A stretch of DNA of 16,604 bases, from assembly GCA_050247895.1 (NCBI GenBank), contig JBFWTJ010000050.1:1-16604 (forward strand), written 5' to 3'. The position numbers were made by a program, and so were the translations under genes. A model generated the notes under the pieces. The model saw only the letters and a program-made list of their open reading frames with translations, was not told the DNA's origin and did not search any database. Shown one piece after another: positions 6,802-13,869 of this stretch; the first letter of the stretch is position 1, and each line of letters starts with the position of its first letter. Source of the DNA: CAVPEW01 sp050247895. GTDB taxonomy: Bacteria > Actinomycetota > Acidimicrobiia > Acidimicrobiales > VFJN01.

Positions 6802-8568
6802 ATGGGCATCGCCGACGAGGACATCGCCAAGGTCCGGGAGGCGACCGACATCGTGGCGGTGATCTCGCAGTACACCCAGCTCAAGCGGGCCGGGCGGCAG
6901 TGGTCGGGCCTGTGCCCCTTCCACACGGAGAAGACGCCGTCCTTCTACGCCAACCAGGAGCTGGGCGTGTACCACTGCTGGGGGTGCCAGGCCCAGGGCG
7001 ACGTCATCACCTTCGTGCGCGAGATCGAGCACCTGGACTTCGTGGCCGCGGTCGAGCTGCTGGCGGGCAAGGCTGGGATCGCGCTGCGGTACACCGAGCG
7101 CGACGAGGGTGAGTCCCGTCGCCGGCGGGCCCGGCTGGTCGAGGCCGTCGGCCGGGCGGTCGACTGGTACCACGACCGGCTCCTGTCCTCGCCCGATGCC
7201 GCCGCGGCACGTCGCTACCTGCGCGAGCGGGGCCTGACCGGCGACGACGTCCGCTCGTTCCGGCTCGGCTTCGCGCCCGACGCGTGGGACGCCATGGTGC
7301 GGGGGGTGAAGGTGCCGACGCCGGACCTGATGGAGACCGACCTGGCCCGGGAGGGCCGGCGCGGCCCGATCGACCGGTTCCGCAACCGCGTCCTGTTCCC
7401 CGTCTTCGACGCCAACGGCGACGCGGTCGGCTTCGGCGCACGGGCCATGCCCGGCTCGGCCGACCGGGCCAAGTACATCAACACCGCCGAGACGACCCTG
7501 TACCGCAAGTCGCACCTGCTCTACGCGCTCAACTGGTCCAAGGCCCGGATCGTGAGCGACGACCGGGCGGTGGTGTGCGAGGGCTACACCGACGTCATCG
7601 GCTTCGCCCGGGCCGGCCTGCCGGCCGCGGTGGCGACCTGCGGCACGGCGCTGACCGAGGAGCACGTGCGGCTGCTGCGCCGCTACGCCCGGCGGATCGT
7701 GCTGGCCTTCGATGCCGACGCCGCCGGGCAGGCCGCAGCCGACCGCTTCTACCGCTGGGAGCAGGACCACGAGCTGGAGGTGTCGGTGGCGTCGCTGCCC
7801 GCGGGGGTCGACCCGGCCGAGCTGGCCGCGGAGGATCCCGAGGCGCTGCGGGCCGCGGTCGACGGGGCAAAGCCGTTCCTGGCCTTCCGGGTCGACCGGG
7901 TGCTGGCCGCGGGCGACCTGTCCTCGGCCGAGGGCCGGGCTCGCACGGCGGCGGCGGCCCTGGACATGATCGCCGAGCACCCCAGCGAGCTGGTCCGCGA
8001 CCAGTACGTGATGGAGGTGGCCGACCGCTGCCGGATCGATGCGGACCAGCTCCGTCGCTCCCTGGCCGGCCGGCGGTCCGGTGGACCCCGCGAGGTCCCC
8101 ACCCCCTCGGTCGCCCCCCGCCCGTCCTCGGGCGCCGGCGGCCCGGAGGTCGAGGCCCTCCGCCACGTCGTGCACTCGTGGGACGCGGTGGGCTCGTGGA
8201 TCCACGGAGGCCTCTTCGCCGACCCCCTGCACGCCGCGGCCTACCGGGACCTGGTCGGCCACGCCACGGTGGCCGAGGCCATCGAGGCCGCCCACCCGGC
8301 GGTGGCGGAGCTGCTGGCCCGCCTCGCGGTGCAGGATCCCGACAGCGATCCCTTCGACGTGGTGGTGCGGTTGGTGACCGAGGCGGCCCGCCGGGCCCTG
8401 GCCGAGGCCCGGGCCCACCTGGTGGCCCACCCCGACGACATGGAGGCCCTCCGCACCCAGCAGTGGCTCAAGGCGAGCCTCGTGCAGCTCGATGATCCTG
8501 AGCGGCGAACCACGGCGGCCGAGCAGTTGGTAGCCTGGCTCGGTCCACGGGGCGAGGAAGGGGCATGA
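6802..8568 (+). CDS. dnaG: DNA primase
   Basis: Synthesises RNA primers at the replication fork, acting with the DnaB helicase. The 588-aa product has the standard three parts. An N-terminal CHC2 zinc ribbon carries Cys38, His41, Cys59 and Cys62 (CPFHTEKTPSF, YHCWGCQAQGD). The catalytic core includes DRFRNRVLFPVFD (191-203) and GFGAR (210-214), followed by the TOPRIM metal site with Glu260 (VVCEGYTD) and Asp304/Asp306 (LAFDADAAGQAA). A variable C-terminal region (about 440-588) should be the helicase-binding domain. The ATG at 6802 gives the canonical primase N-terminus (IADEDIAKVREATDIVAVI); codons further upstream lie in the hairpin-rich gap and are rejected. The stop codon overlaps the ATG of the sigma gene (ATGA), so the two are translationally coupled. 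Confidence 0.97.
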   Translation: MGIADEDIAKVREATDIVAVISQYTQLKRAGRQWSGLCPFHTEKTPSFYANQELGVYHCWGCQAQGDVITFVREIEHLDFVAAVELLAGKAGIALRYTERDEGESRRRRARLVEAVGRAVDWYHDRLLSSPDAAAARRYLRERGLTGDDVRSFRLGFAPDAWDAMVRGVKVPTPDLMETDLAREGRRGPIDRFRNRVLFPVFDANGDAVGFGARAMPGSADRAKYINTAETTLYRKSHLLYALNWSKARIVSDDRAVVCEGYTDVIGFARAGLPAAVATCGTALTEEHVRLLRRYARRIVLAFDADAAGQAAADRFYRWEQDHELEVSVASLPAGVDPAELAAEDPEALRAAVDGAKPFLAFRVDRVLAAGDLSSAEGRARTAAAALDMIAEHPSELVRDQYVMEVADRCRIDADQLRRSLAGRRSGGPREVPTPSVAPRPSSGAGGPEVEALRHVVHSWDAVGSWIHGGLFADPLHAAAYRDLVGHATVAEAIEAAHPAVAELLARLAVQDPDSDPFDVVVRLVTEAARRALAEARAHLVAHPDDMEALRTQQWLKASLVQLDDPERRTTAAEQLVAWLGPRGEEGA

Positions 8569-9863
8569 CGAACGCGCCACAGACGTTGAGTTCCTGGCCA
8601 GACATCCCGGAGCACGACCTTCGCGTGCTGATCGCCCGGGGCAAGGCCAAGGGAGCGCTCACGATCGATGAGATCGTGTACGCGCTGCGCAGCGTCGACC
8701 TCAGCACCGAGCTGATCGAGACGATCAGGGCCCGGCTGCACGAGGAGGGCATCACGTTCGACGAGTCGGTCGAGATCCTCCCCGAGCCGGTCCTCGAGGT
8801 CGACCTGACCTCGGACGACGATCCGGGCCACGAGCTCGACGGGGAGGCCCTGCCCGGCCGCAAGCCGATGCGCTCGGCCGCCGGTCGGCGGGCGCTGCGG
8901 CTCACCCAGTCGGCCACCGGTGACCGGGGCGGCACCTCGGACCCGGTCCGCATGTACCTGCGGGAGATCGGCCGGGTCCCGCTGCTGACCGCCGAGGAGG
9001 AGGTCGAGTACGCCCGGCGCATCGAGGAGGGCACGGCGGCGGCGACCCAGCTCGCCGACCTGGCCGCCACAGGCCGGTCGGACAGCCTCGAGTTCTCCGA
9101 GCGGCGGGCCCTGCTGCGGGCCGTCCGCCGGGGCGACGACGCCCGCGAGGTCCTCATCGAGGCGAACCTCCGCCTGGTGGTGTCGATCGCCAAGCGGTAC
9201 GTGGGGCGGGGCATGCAGCTGCTCGACCTGATCCAGGAGGGCAACCTGGGCCTGATGAGGGCGGTCGAGAAGTTCGACTACACGAAGGGCTTCAAGTTCT
9301 CGACCTACGCCACGTGGTGGATCCGCCAGGCGATCACCCGGGCCATCGCCGACCAGGCCCGCACGATCCGCATCCCGGTCCACATGGTCGAGTCGATCAA
9401 CAAGGTCCACCGGGTCCAGCGCCAGATGGTGCAGGAGCTCGAGCGCGAGCCGACCGTCGACGAGCTGGCCGAACGGGTGGGCCTGACCCCCGAGCGGGTG
9501 CGGGAGATCCAGCGGATCAGCCTCGACCCGCTGTCGCTCGACTCGCCGGTCGGCGAGGAGGACGACTCGAACCTGGCCGACTTCATCGAGGACCAGGGCG
9601 CCGAGGCGCCCGCCGAGGCCGCCGCCCGGCGCATGCTCAACGCCGCGGTCATCGATGCGCTCGACGAGCTCAACGATCGCGAGAAGGCGGTCGTGCGGCT
9701 GCGCTTCGGCCTCGACGACGGACAGGCCCGCACCCTCGAAGAGGTCGGCCGGGAGTTCGGCGTGACCCGGGAGCGGATCCGCCAGATCGAGTCGAAGACC
9801 CTGGCCAAGCTGCGTCACCCGCACCGCAGCCAGAAGCTCCGCGACTACCTCGAAGAGGCCTGA
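8565..9863 (+). CDS. sigA: Primary RNA polymerase sigma factor (RpoD/SigA/HrdB type)
   Basis: Housekeeping sigma factor that directs RNA polymerase to -35/-10 promoters. The 432-aa protein has a region 1.1-like N-terminus (about 14-75) and an acidic linker. Region 1.2 begins at DPVRMYLREIG (126-136). Region 2 (about 198-262) contains ANLRLVVSIAKRYVGRG, DLIQEGNLGLMRAVEKFDY and FSTYATWWIRQAI. Region 3 starts at RIPVHMVE (269-276), and the region 3.2 finger includes SLDSPVGEEDDSNLADFIED (324-343). Region 4 (about 360-425) ends with the helix-turn-helix GVTRERIRQIESK. The ATG at 8565 has GAGGAAGG upstream and overlaps the dnaG stop. A TAGCCT at 8531-8536 inside dnaG could be an internal promoter, but no -35 supports it. 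The sigma factor is of the type expected to read the TAGNNT boxes seen in the window. Confidence 0.96.
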   Translation: MTNAPQTLSSWPDIPEHDLRVLIARGKAKGALTIDEIVYALRSVDLSTELIETIRARLHEEGITFDESVEILPEPVLEVDLTSDDDPGHELDGEALPGRKPMRSAAGRRALRLTQSATGDRGGTSDPVRMYLREIGRVPLLTAEEEVEYARRIEEGTAAATQLADLAATGRSDSLEFSERRALLRAVRRGDDAREVLIEANLRLVVSIAKRYVGRGMQLLDLIQEGNLGLMRAVEKFDYTKGFKFSTYATWWIRQAITRAIADQARTIRIPVHMVESINKVHRVQRQMVQELEREPTVDELAERVGLTPERVREIQRISLDPLSLDSPVGEEDDSNLADFIEDQGAEAPAEAAARRMLNAAVIDALDELNDREKAVVRLRFGLDDGQARTLEEVGREFGVTRERIRQIESKTLAKLRHPHRSQKLRDYLEEA

Positions 9864-9871
9864 GCCGCGCC

Positions 9872-9893
9872 GGTCCGAGCGTCGGCTCGGATC
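9872..9893 (+). terminator. Hairpin after the sigma gene
   Basis: GGTCCGAGC (9872-9880) pairs with GCTCGGATC (9885-9893), nine base pairs with one G-U, around a GTCG loop, nine bases after the stop codon. There is no T-run. It is a likely 3' end of the dnaG-sigA transcript. Confidence 0.5.
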
Positions 9894-9909
9894 GGAACCT
9901 GAATGAAAC

Positions 9910-9938
9910 TTGACCTGGGCCGCATCGTTGCCGACAGT
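9910..9938 (+). promoter_or_regulatory. Probable promoter of the membrane-anchored protein gene
   Basis: TTGACC (9910-9915) lies 17 bases before GACAGT (9933-9938). The -35 is good and the -10 only fair. The predicted start (about 9945) lies after the ATG at 9941 and before the GTG at 9974. This is one reason for preferring the GTG as start of the gene. Confidence 0.45.
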
Positions 9939-9973
9939 CCATGCGGACCGGTCGGGCGGCGAGAGGGAGCGGC

Positions 9974-11410
9974 GTGGGCGAGGGCGGAGCGGACGAGCAC
10001 GGGCTGGAGCTCGTGCCGGGGGACGGGGTCGGATCGACCGGTGCGGTCAGGAGGCCTCGGCGATGGCCCGTGCTGGCCGTCCTGGCGGTGGCCGGGGCTG
10101 CGGCGGGAGGGGCCTGGCTGCTGGCTCGTGACGGCGGGCCGGACGCCGACGCCGCGCTGGCCGAGGCCCAGGCCTTCGTGGAGGAGGCCGGCTCGTTCCA
10201 CAGCGTGGTGACGATCCGGTCGAGGGTGACGACGGGGGAGAGCGGCGGTGCGGGCACCGAGACGACGGCGCGGTCGGTCGTCGAGGCGTGGTACGAGGGG
10301 CCCGACAGGTGGAGGGCGGTGGCCGAGACGGCCGATCCCTTCATGTCGGGCACCACGACCGAACAGGTCGTCGTCGTGGACGGCACGGCCTACGTGCACT
10401 CCGACTTCATGGTCGGCGGCGGCCCCGGTCCCGAGTGGATCGCCGTGCCGGTCGACTCGGGGTTCTCCGACAGATCCCTCACCTCCGAGGACGTCGAGTG
10501 GCTGGTGGAGGACCTGGGCGTCGGGGAGGAGGACCCCTACGCGGACGCGACGCTCGCCGAGGTGGTCGTGTCGGCCTACGTGTCCGAGCTCCAGTCCGAC
10601 CCCCGCGGCCTGGTCCGCATCGTGGAGGAGGCCCGCGACCCGGCGGTCGAGGAGCGGTTGGCCGGCGGTGGGCTCCGCCTGCGGGTCCAGCTCGCCCCGA
10701 CGCCGGACCTGGCCGATGCCCTGTCCGAGGCCCTCGACGAGCCCCTGCCGGTCGTCGAGGTGCTGCTCGACCTCGACGGGGACCGGCGGCCGGTGACGGC
10801 CGGGTTCCGCAGCGAGGTCGGCCGGGCCGAGTCCGATGTCGACGTCGTGCTCGACCGGTGGGGCGAGGGGTTCGACATCGCCCCGCCCGCCGAGGACGAC
10901 ATCGACCGCACGCCGTGGGTGTCCGAGGAAGCCCTTCGGGTCCTGGATCCGCGCCTCCTGGTGGCACCGGCCGACCCGGCCGACCTGGTCCTGACCTCGG
11001 CCCTGGTCAGCCCGGCCGACGAGGAGTACGGGATCTGCGAGGCGCTCGAGCTCTCCTACGAGGATCCCGAGGGGCTCGCCGCGCTCGCTGAGGGGGACGA
11101 CCTGGACGAGCTCGACTTCGAGTCGTTCGGCTACGCGTGGGTGTCGGTCTCCGACCGCGACTGCGCGCGCGAGGTCGACGACTCGCCGTTCGATGACCAG
11201 CTCGGGGGTCGCCCGGCGCGTGGTGGCGACGGGTGGTGGGAGGTCGACCTGGGCGACGTCGTGGTGAGCCTGAGCACGTCGACCGACGACGAGTCGCTCG
11301 ACGTGATCGCCGCCTCGCTGGTCGAGGTCCCGGTCGACGACCTGCTGGCCCGGGTGGCCGAGCCGCCGTCCGGCTGGGAGCAGTCGCTCGGGTTCACCAT
11401 CGGCGGCTGA
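9974..11410 (+). CDS. Membrane-anchored acidic secreted protein of unknown function
   Basis: I do not recognise a named family. From the GTG at 9974 (GAGAGGGAG just upstream) the product has 478 aa; an ATG at 9941 would add 11 residues but lacks a ribosome binding site. A short cytoplasmic N-terminus and RRPRR (26-30) precede one hydrophobic helix (31-50), so the rest is probably outside the membrane. There is no lipobox cysteine. Residues about 60-305 have alternating segments (AFVEEAGSFHSVVTI, VVVVDGTAYVHSDF, VVEVLLDLDGDRRPVTAGF) reminiscent of the LolA/LppX-LprG lipid-binding fold of mycobacterial lipoproteins; this is a weak resemblance only. The C-terminal part (about 320-478) is very acidic and has two cysteines (YGICEAL and DRDCARE) that could form a disulfide. 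It has its own promoter and stands alone between sigA and a tRNA. Confidence 0.75.
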   Translation: MGEGGADEHGLELVPGDGVGSTGAVRRPRRWPVLAVLAVAGAAAGGAWLLARDGGPDADAALAEAQAFVEEAGSFHSVVTIRSRVTTGESGGAGTETTARSVVEAWYEGPDRWRAVAETADPFMSGTTTEQVVVVDGTAYVHSDFMVGGGPGPEWIAVPVDSGFSDRSLTSEDVEWLVEDLGVGEEDPYADATLAEVVVSAYVSELQSDPRGLVRIVEEARDPAVEERLAGGGLRLRVQLAPTPDLADALSEALDEPLPVVEVLLDLDGDRRPVTAGFRSEVGRAESDVDVVLDRWGEGFDIAPPAEDDIDRTPWVSEEALRVLDPRLLVAPADPADLVLTSALVSPADEEYGICEALELSYEDPEGLAALAEGDDLDELDFESFGYAWVSVSDRDCAREVDDSPFDDQLGGRPARGGDGWWEVDLGDVVVSLSTSTDDESLDVIAASLVEVPVDDLLARVAEPPSGWEQSLGFTIGG

Positions 11411-11464
11411 GGCGCCGGAGCACGCGGCGCGGCTTCCCGTGGAGGGGCCGGCCTGGTCGTCTGC

Positions 11465-11470
11465 TATGCT
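11465..11470 (+). promoter_or_regulatory. Possible -10 box of the tRNA-Asn gene
   Basis: TATGCT lies 31 bases before the mature tRNA 5' end, which would give a leader of roughly 25 nt. No convincing -35 is seen 16-18 bases upstream. Confidence 0.35.
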
Positions 11471-11501
11471 CAAAAACCTGCCCTGACCTGGGCAAACACC
11501 A

Positions 11502-11577
11502 TCCGGGGTAGCTCAGTTGGCAGAGCGACGGACTGTTAATCCGTTTGTCGTGGGTTCGAGCCCCACCCCCGGAGCCA
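11502..11577 (+). tRNA. tRNA-Asn (anticodon GTT)
   Basis: A complete cloverleaf can be drawn. The acceptor stem is TCCGGGG (11502-11508) with CCCCGGA (11567-11573). The D arm is GCTC/GAGC. The anticodon arm has GTT at 11535-11537 (positions 34-36). The T arm is GTGGG/CCCAC around TTCGAGC. The discriminator is G at 11574, and CCA (11575-11577) is encoded. GTT reads Asn codons AAC and AAU. Confidence 0.97.
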
Positions 11578-11586
11578 CGGCGCCCT

Positions 11587-11604
11587 GAGGTCCGACGGAC
11601 CCTC
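11587..11604 (+). terminator. Weak hairpin after tRNA-Asn
   Basis: GAGGTCC (11587-11593) can pair with GGACCCTC (11597-11604), seven base pairs with one bulged C, nine bases after the CCA end. A pyrimidine-rich tract follows, not a T-run. It is a possible 3' end of the tRNA transcript. Confidence 0.25.
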
Positions 11605-11668
11605 CCTCTCGTCGGGCGGTGTACGTTCCGCCGGTCTGTCGCACGGGTGACGGCGAGCTGAGGGGGGC

Positions 11669-12430
11669 GTGGTGGGACAGGTCGACGGCAAGGTGGCGTT
11701 GGTCAGTGGCGGGGCGCGGGGCCTCGGCGCGGCGTACGTACGGATCCTGGCGGCCGAGGGCGCCCGCGTCGTGTTCGGCGACGTGCTCGACGACGAGGGC
11801 GCGGCCCTCGCTGGTGAGCTCGGTGACGACGTCCGCTTCGTGCACCTCGACGTGACGGACCCCGAGCAGTGGTCGGCTGCCGTCGAGGTAGCGGAGGAGG
11901 CCTTCGGGCCGGTCACCGTCCTGGTCAACAACGCGGGGATCGTGGTCGTGAACACGCTCGAGGACATGACGCCCGAGGAGTTCGGTCGGGTGATCGACGT
12001 GAACCTGAAGGGCACGTTCCTGGGGATGCGGGCCGTGATCCCGGGCATGCGCCGGGCCGGCACCGGGTCGATCATCAACGTGTCGTCGACCGCCGGGTTG
12101 CGCGGCTACACGTGGCACGCCGGCTACGACGCCAGCAAGTACGGCGTGCGGAGCCTGGCCAAGGTCGCTGCGCTCGAGCTCGGCCAGTACGGGATCAGGG
12201 CCAACTCCGTCCATCCCGGCCAGGTGCGCACCCCCATGAACGAGGGACGGCAGCTCCGGGTCGACCACGTCGCCCTCGGCCGGGTCGGAGAACCCGAGGA
12301 GCTGGCCGCGCTCGTGCTGTTCCTGGCCAGCGACGCGTCGAGCTTCTGCACCGGTGCCGAGTTCGTCGCCGACGGAGGTGAGACCGCGGGCCTCCCGCGT
12401 CCCGGGCATCCCCGCGACGTCCTCGGCTGA
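11669..12430 (+). CDS. Short-chain dehydrogenase/reductase, steroid-dehydrogenase-like
   Basis: A 253-aa classical SDR, an NAD(P)(H)-dependent oxidoreductase of alcohols or ketones. The cofactor loop is SGGARGLG (13-20), with Asp38 after the second beta strand (VVFGDVL), which favours NAD(H). NNAG (87-90) and Asn112 (VNLKG) follow. The catalytic set is Ser140, Tyr153 and Lys157 (YDASK). PGQVRTPM (183-190) and the C-terminal TGAEFVADGG are typical. From memory, the N-terminal VALVSGGARG...GARVVFGD and the ALGR..EP.E segment resemble mycobacterial FabG3 and 3-alpha/20-beta-hydroxysteroid dehydrogenases more than fatty-acid FabG; the substrate stays unknown. Two consecutive GTG codons (11669, 11672) follow AGGGGGGC and either could be the start. 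The gene ends 18 bp from the convergent P450 gene; only a weak hairpin spans the gap. Confidence 0.9.
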   Translation: MVGQVDGKVALVSGGARGLGAAYVRILAAEGARVVFGDVLDDEGAALAGELGDDVRFVHLDVTDPEQWSAAVEVAEEAFGPVTVLVNNAGIVVVNTLEDMTPEEFGRVIDVNLKGTFLGMRAVIPGMRRAGTGSIINVSSTAGLRGYTWHAGYDASKYGVRSLAKVAALELGQYGIRANSVHPGQVRTPMNEGRQLRVDHVALGRVGEPEELAALVLFLASDASSFCTGAEFVADGGETAGLPRPGHPRDVLG

Positions 12431-12448
12431 GGTGCGCGGCGTCGGCGC

Positions 12449-13753
12449 CTACCAGTTGGTTATGACCGCCGGGTAGGTCGTGTACCGGGGGATCTGCTCG
12501 ATCCAGAACTTGGAGGCGTCGAGCTTCAGGCCTTCGGCGGCGCGGTCGGGGTCGGGCCGGACGCCCAGGGCCAGGAGCTTCTGCAACAGGCTGACGTGGG
12601 CGCCCCCGGCGCCATCGGTGCCCAGCACGACCCGGAGGCCGAAGCACTGGTGGGCGCCGGTGCCGAAACCGACGCCGTAGCGCTGGAGCCCGCCCACGGT
12701 CGGCGACGGGCGGTGGGGGTTGAAGTCGTCGGCGTCCTCACCGAACACCGACCGGTCCCGGTTGGCCGCGACCCACTCGATGTGCAGCTCCTGGCCGGGA
12801 CGGAGGGGCTCGCCGAAGAGCTCGCTGCCCTCGCCGGCGATGCGGGTCGTGTATGGGGAGAAGGGCGCGCGGAGGCGGATCGTCTCCTGGAGCGCGTTCA
12901 GGAGGAACGCGTGGTCGGTCCGACGTTCGAGGTCCTCGGGGTGGTCGAGGAACCAGGCGTCGAGGAACGACAGCGTCTGGATCACCGACTGCGTGCTGGT
13001 GCCCACCGAGGCGGCGAGCATCAGGGTCGTCTCGACGATGGCGACGTTCTCGTCGTCGTAGAGGGGATCGGCGCCCGAGACGATGAAGCGGAGGATGTTC
13101 CACGGGACGCCGTCCTCGGTCCGGGTCCCGGCCTCGACCTCCGCGAGCATGTCCTCCATGGCGGCACGGGAGGGCCGGAAGAACTCCTCGACGTAGCGGT
13201 GCTTCGCCTCGACAGCGACGTCGAGGATGGCCTTGCGGTCCTCCAGGAACGCCGAGCTGGCGCCGGCGGCCAGTGGTCCCGCACAGGTGCGAAGACGGGA
13301 CAGTCCTTCGTCGCTGTCGATGCCCTGGAGGCCGATGAGCTTGGCCGTGAAGTGGAGGAAGACCCGCTCCAGGAACTCGACGAGGTCGATGCGGCGGACT
13401 CCGTCGTGATCCGGGACCCCGGCCATGCGCTCCAGCCACGTGTCGGCCGCCGGGAGGATCACGTCCTCGCGGATGGCGTTGACAGCATCCGGTGCCACGA
13501 GCCGGTTGAGCATCTTGCGGCGAGCTCGGTGGACGTCGCCGTCGAGGTACATGACGGCGCCTCGGAGGAACTCGCGGACGTTCACGGCCCCGTTCTGGGG
13601 ATCGGTGGCCGCGGCGGCGAAGCCCTCGGGCAGGTTCGCGATGCCCTTCGACCGGACGACCTTGAGCACCTCGTCCATGCGACGCACGTTCCGAACGGGG
13701 CACTCGTCCGGCCTGAGCACCAGGGGTGCAGTCGATCGTTCCTCGGTGGTCAC
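12449..13753 (-). CDS. Cytochrome P450
   Basis: A 434-aa soluble bacterial P450 (heme-thiolate monooxygenase fold) with no membrane anchor; it would need ferredoxin and reductase partners, none of which is in the window. The heme-binding loop FGTGAHQCFG (363-372) supplies the Cys370 ligand. ExxR is Glu290-Thr-Ile-Arg293. A meander-like segment WVAANRDRSVFGEDADDFNPHR (327-348) and a C-helix HRARRKML (75-82) are present. Two features are odd. The I-helix reads AASVGTST (247-254), with Thr252 kept but Gly251 where an acid is usual. After the heme loop the common LAR.E helix is replaced by LRVVLGTDGAGGAHVSLL. The GTG start at 13753 has AAGGGA upstream. The gene lies 116 bp downstream of the MFS gene on the same strand and converges on the SDR gene. 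The substrate cannot be told from sequence. Confidence 0.92.
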   Translation of the reverse strand: MTTEERSTAPLVLRPDECPVRNVRRMDEVLKVVRSKGIANLPEGFAAAATDPQNGAVNVREFLRGAVMYLDGDVHRARRKMLNRLVAPDAVNAIREDVILPAADTWLERMAGVPDHDGVRRIDLVEFLERVFLHFTAKLIGLQGIDSDEGLSRLRTCAGPLAAGASSAFLEDRKAILDVAVEAKHRYVEEFFRPSRAAMEDMLAEVEAGTRTEDGVPWNILRFIVSGADPLYDDENVAIVETTLMLAASVGTSTQSVIQTLSFLDAWFLDHPEDLERRTDHAFLLNALQETIRLRAPFSPYTTRIAGEGSELFGEPLRPGQELHIEWVAANRDRSVFGEDADDFNPHRPSPTVGGLQRYGVGFGTGAHQCFGLRVVLGTDGAGGAHVSLLQKLLALGVRPDPDRAAEGLKLDASKFWIEQIPRYTTYPAVITNW

Positions 13754-13800
13754 GCTGACGGTCCCTTCGCTGTGTTGGGAGGCGAGCCGACGCGCGCGCC

Positions 13801-13844
13801 ACGGTAGTCATGGATGGCCGACATCTGTCAAGTTAACTAGTAAA
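13801..13844 (-). promoter_or_regulatory. P450 promoter with an adjacent imperfect palindrome
   Basis: On the complement strand, TTGACA (13826-13831) lies 19 bases before TACCGT (13801-13806). The -35 is perfect and the spacing slightly long, giving a start near 13794 and a leader of about 40 nt. Directly upstream of the -35, TTAACTAGTAAA (13833-13844, plus-strand reading) is an imperfect palindrome around ACTAGT in a locally A+T-rich stretch; it is a candidate operator. The rest of the 116-bp gap to the MFS gene shows only an ATGTACAT palindrome (13858-13865). Confidence 0.4.
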
Positions 13845-13869
13845 TAGATCGGGATCCATGTACATCAAT

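Noticed and set aside
11669..12430. Calling the SDR gene fabG (3-oxoacyl-ACP reductase)
   Set aside because: The catalytic motifs are shared across classical SDRs. Its sequence looks closer to hydroxysteroid dehydrogenase-like members, and no fatty-acid synthesis genes are nearby.
12596..13807. A 403-codon plus-strand frame opposite the P450 gene
   Set aside because: It lies antisense to a gene with all P450 motifs and shows only shadow-like composition.
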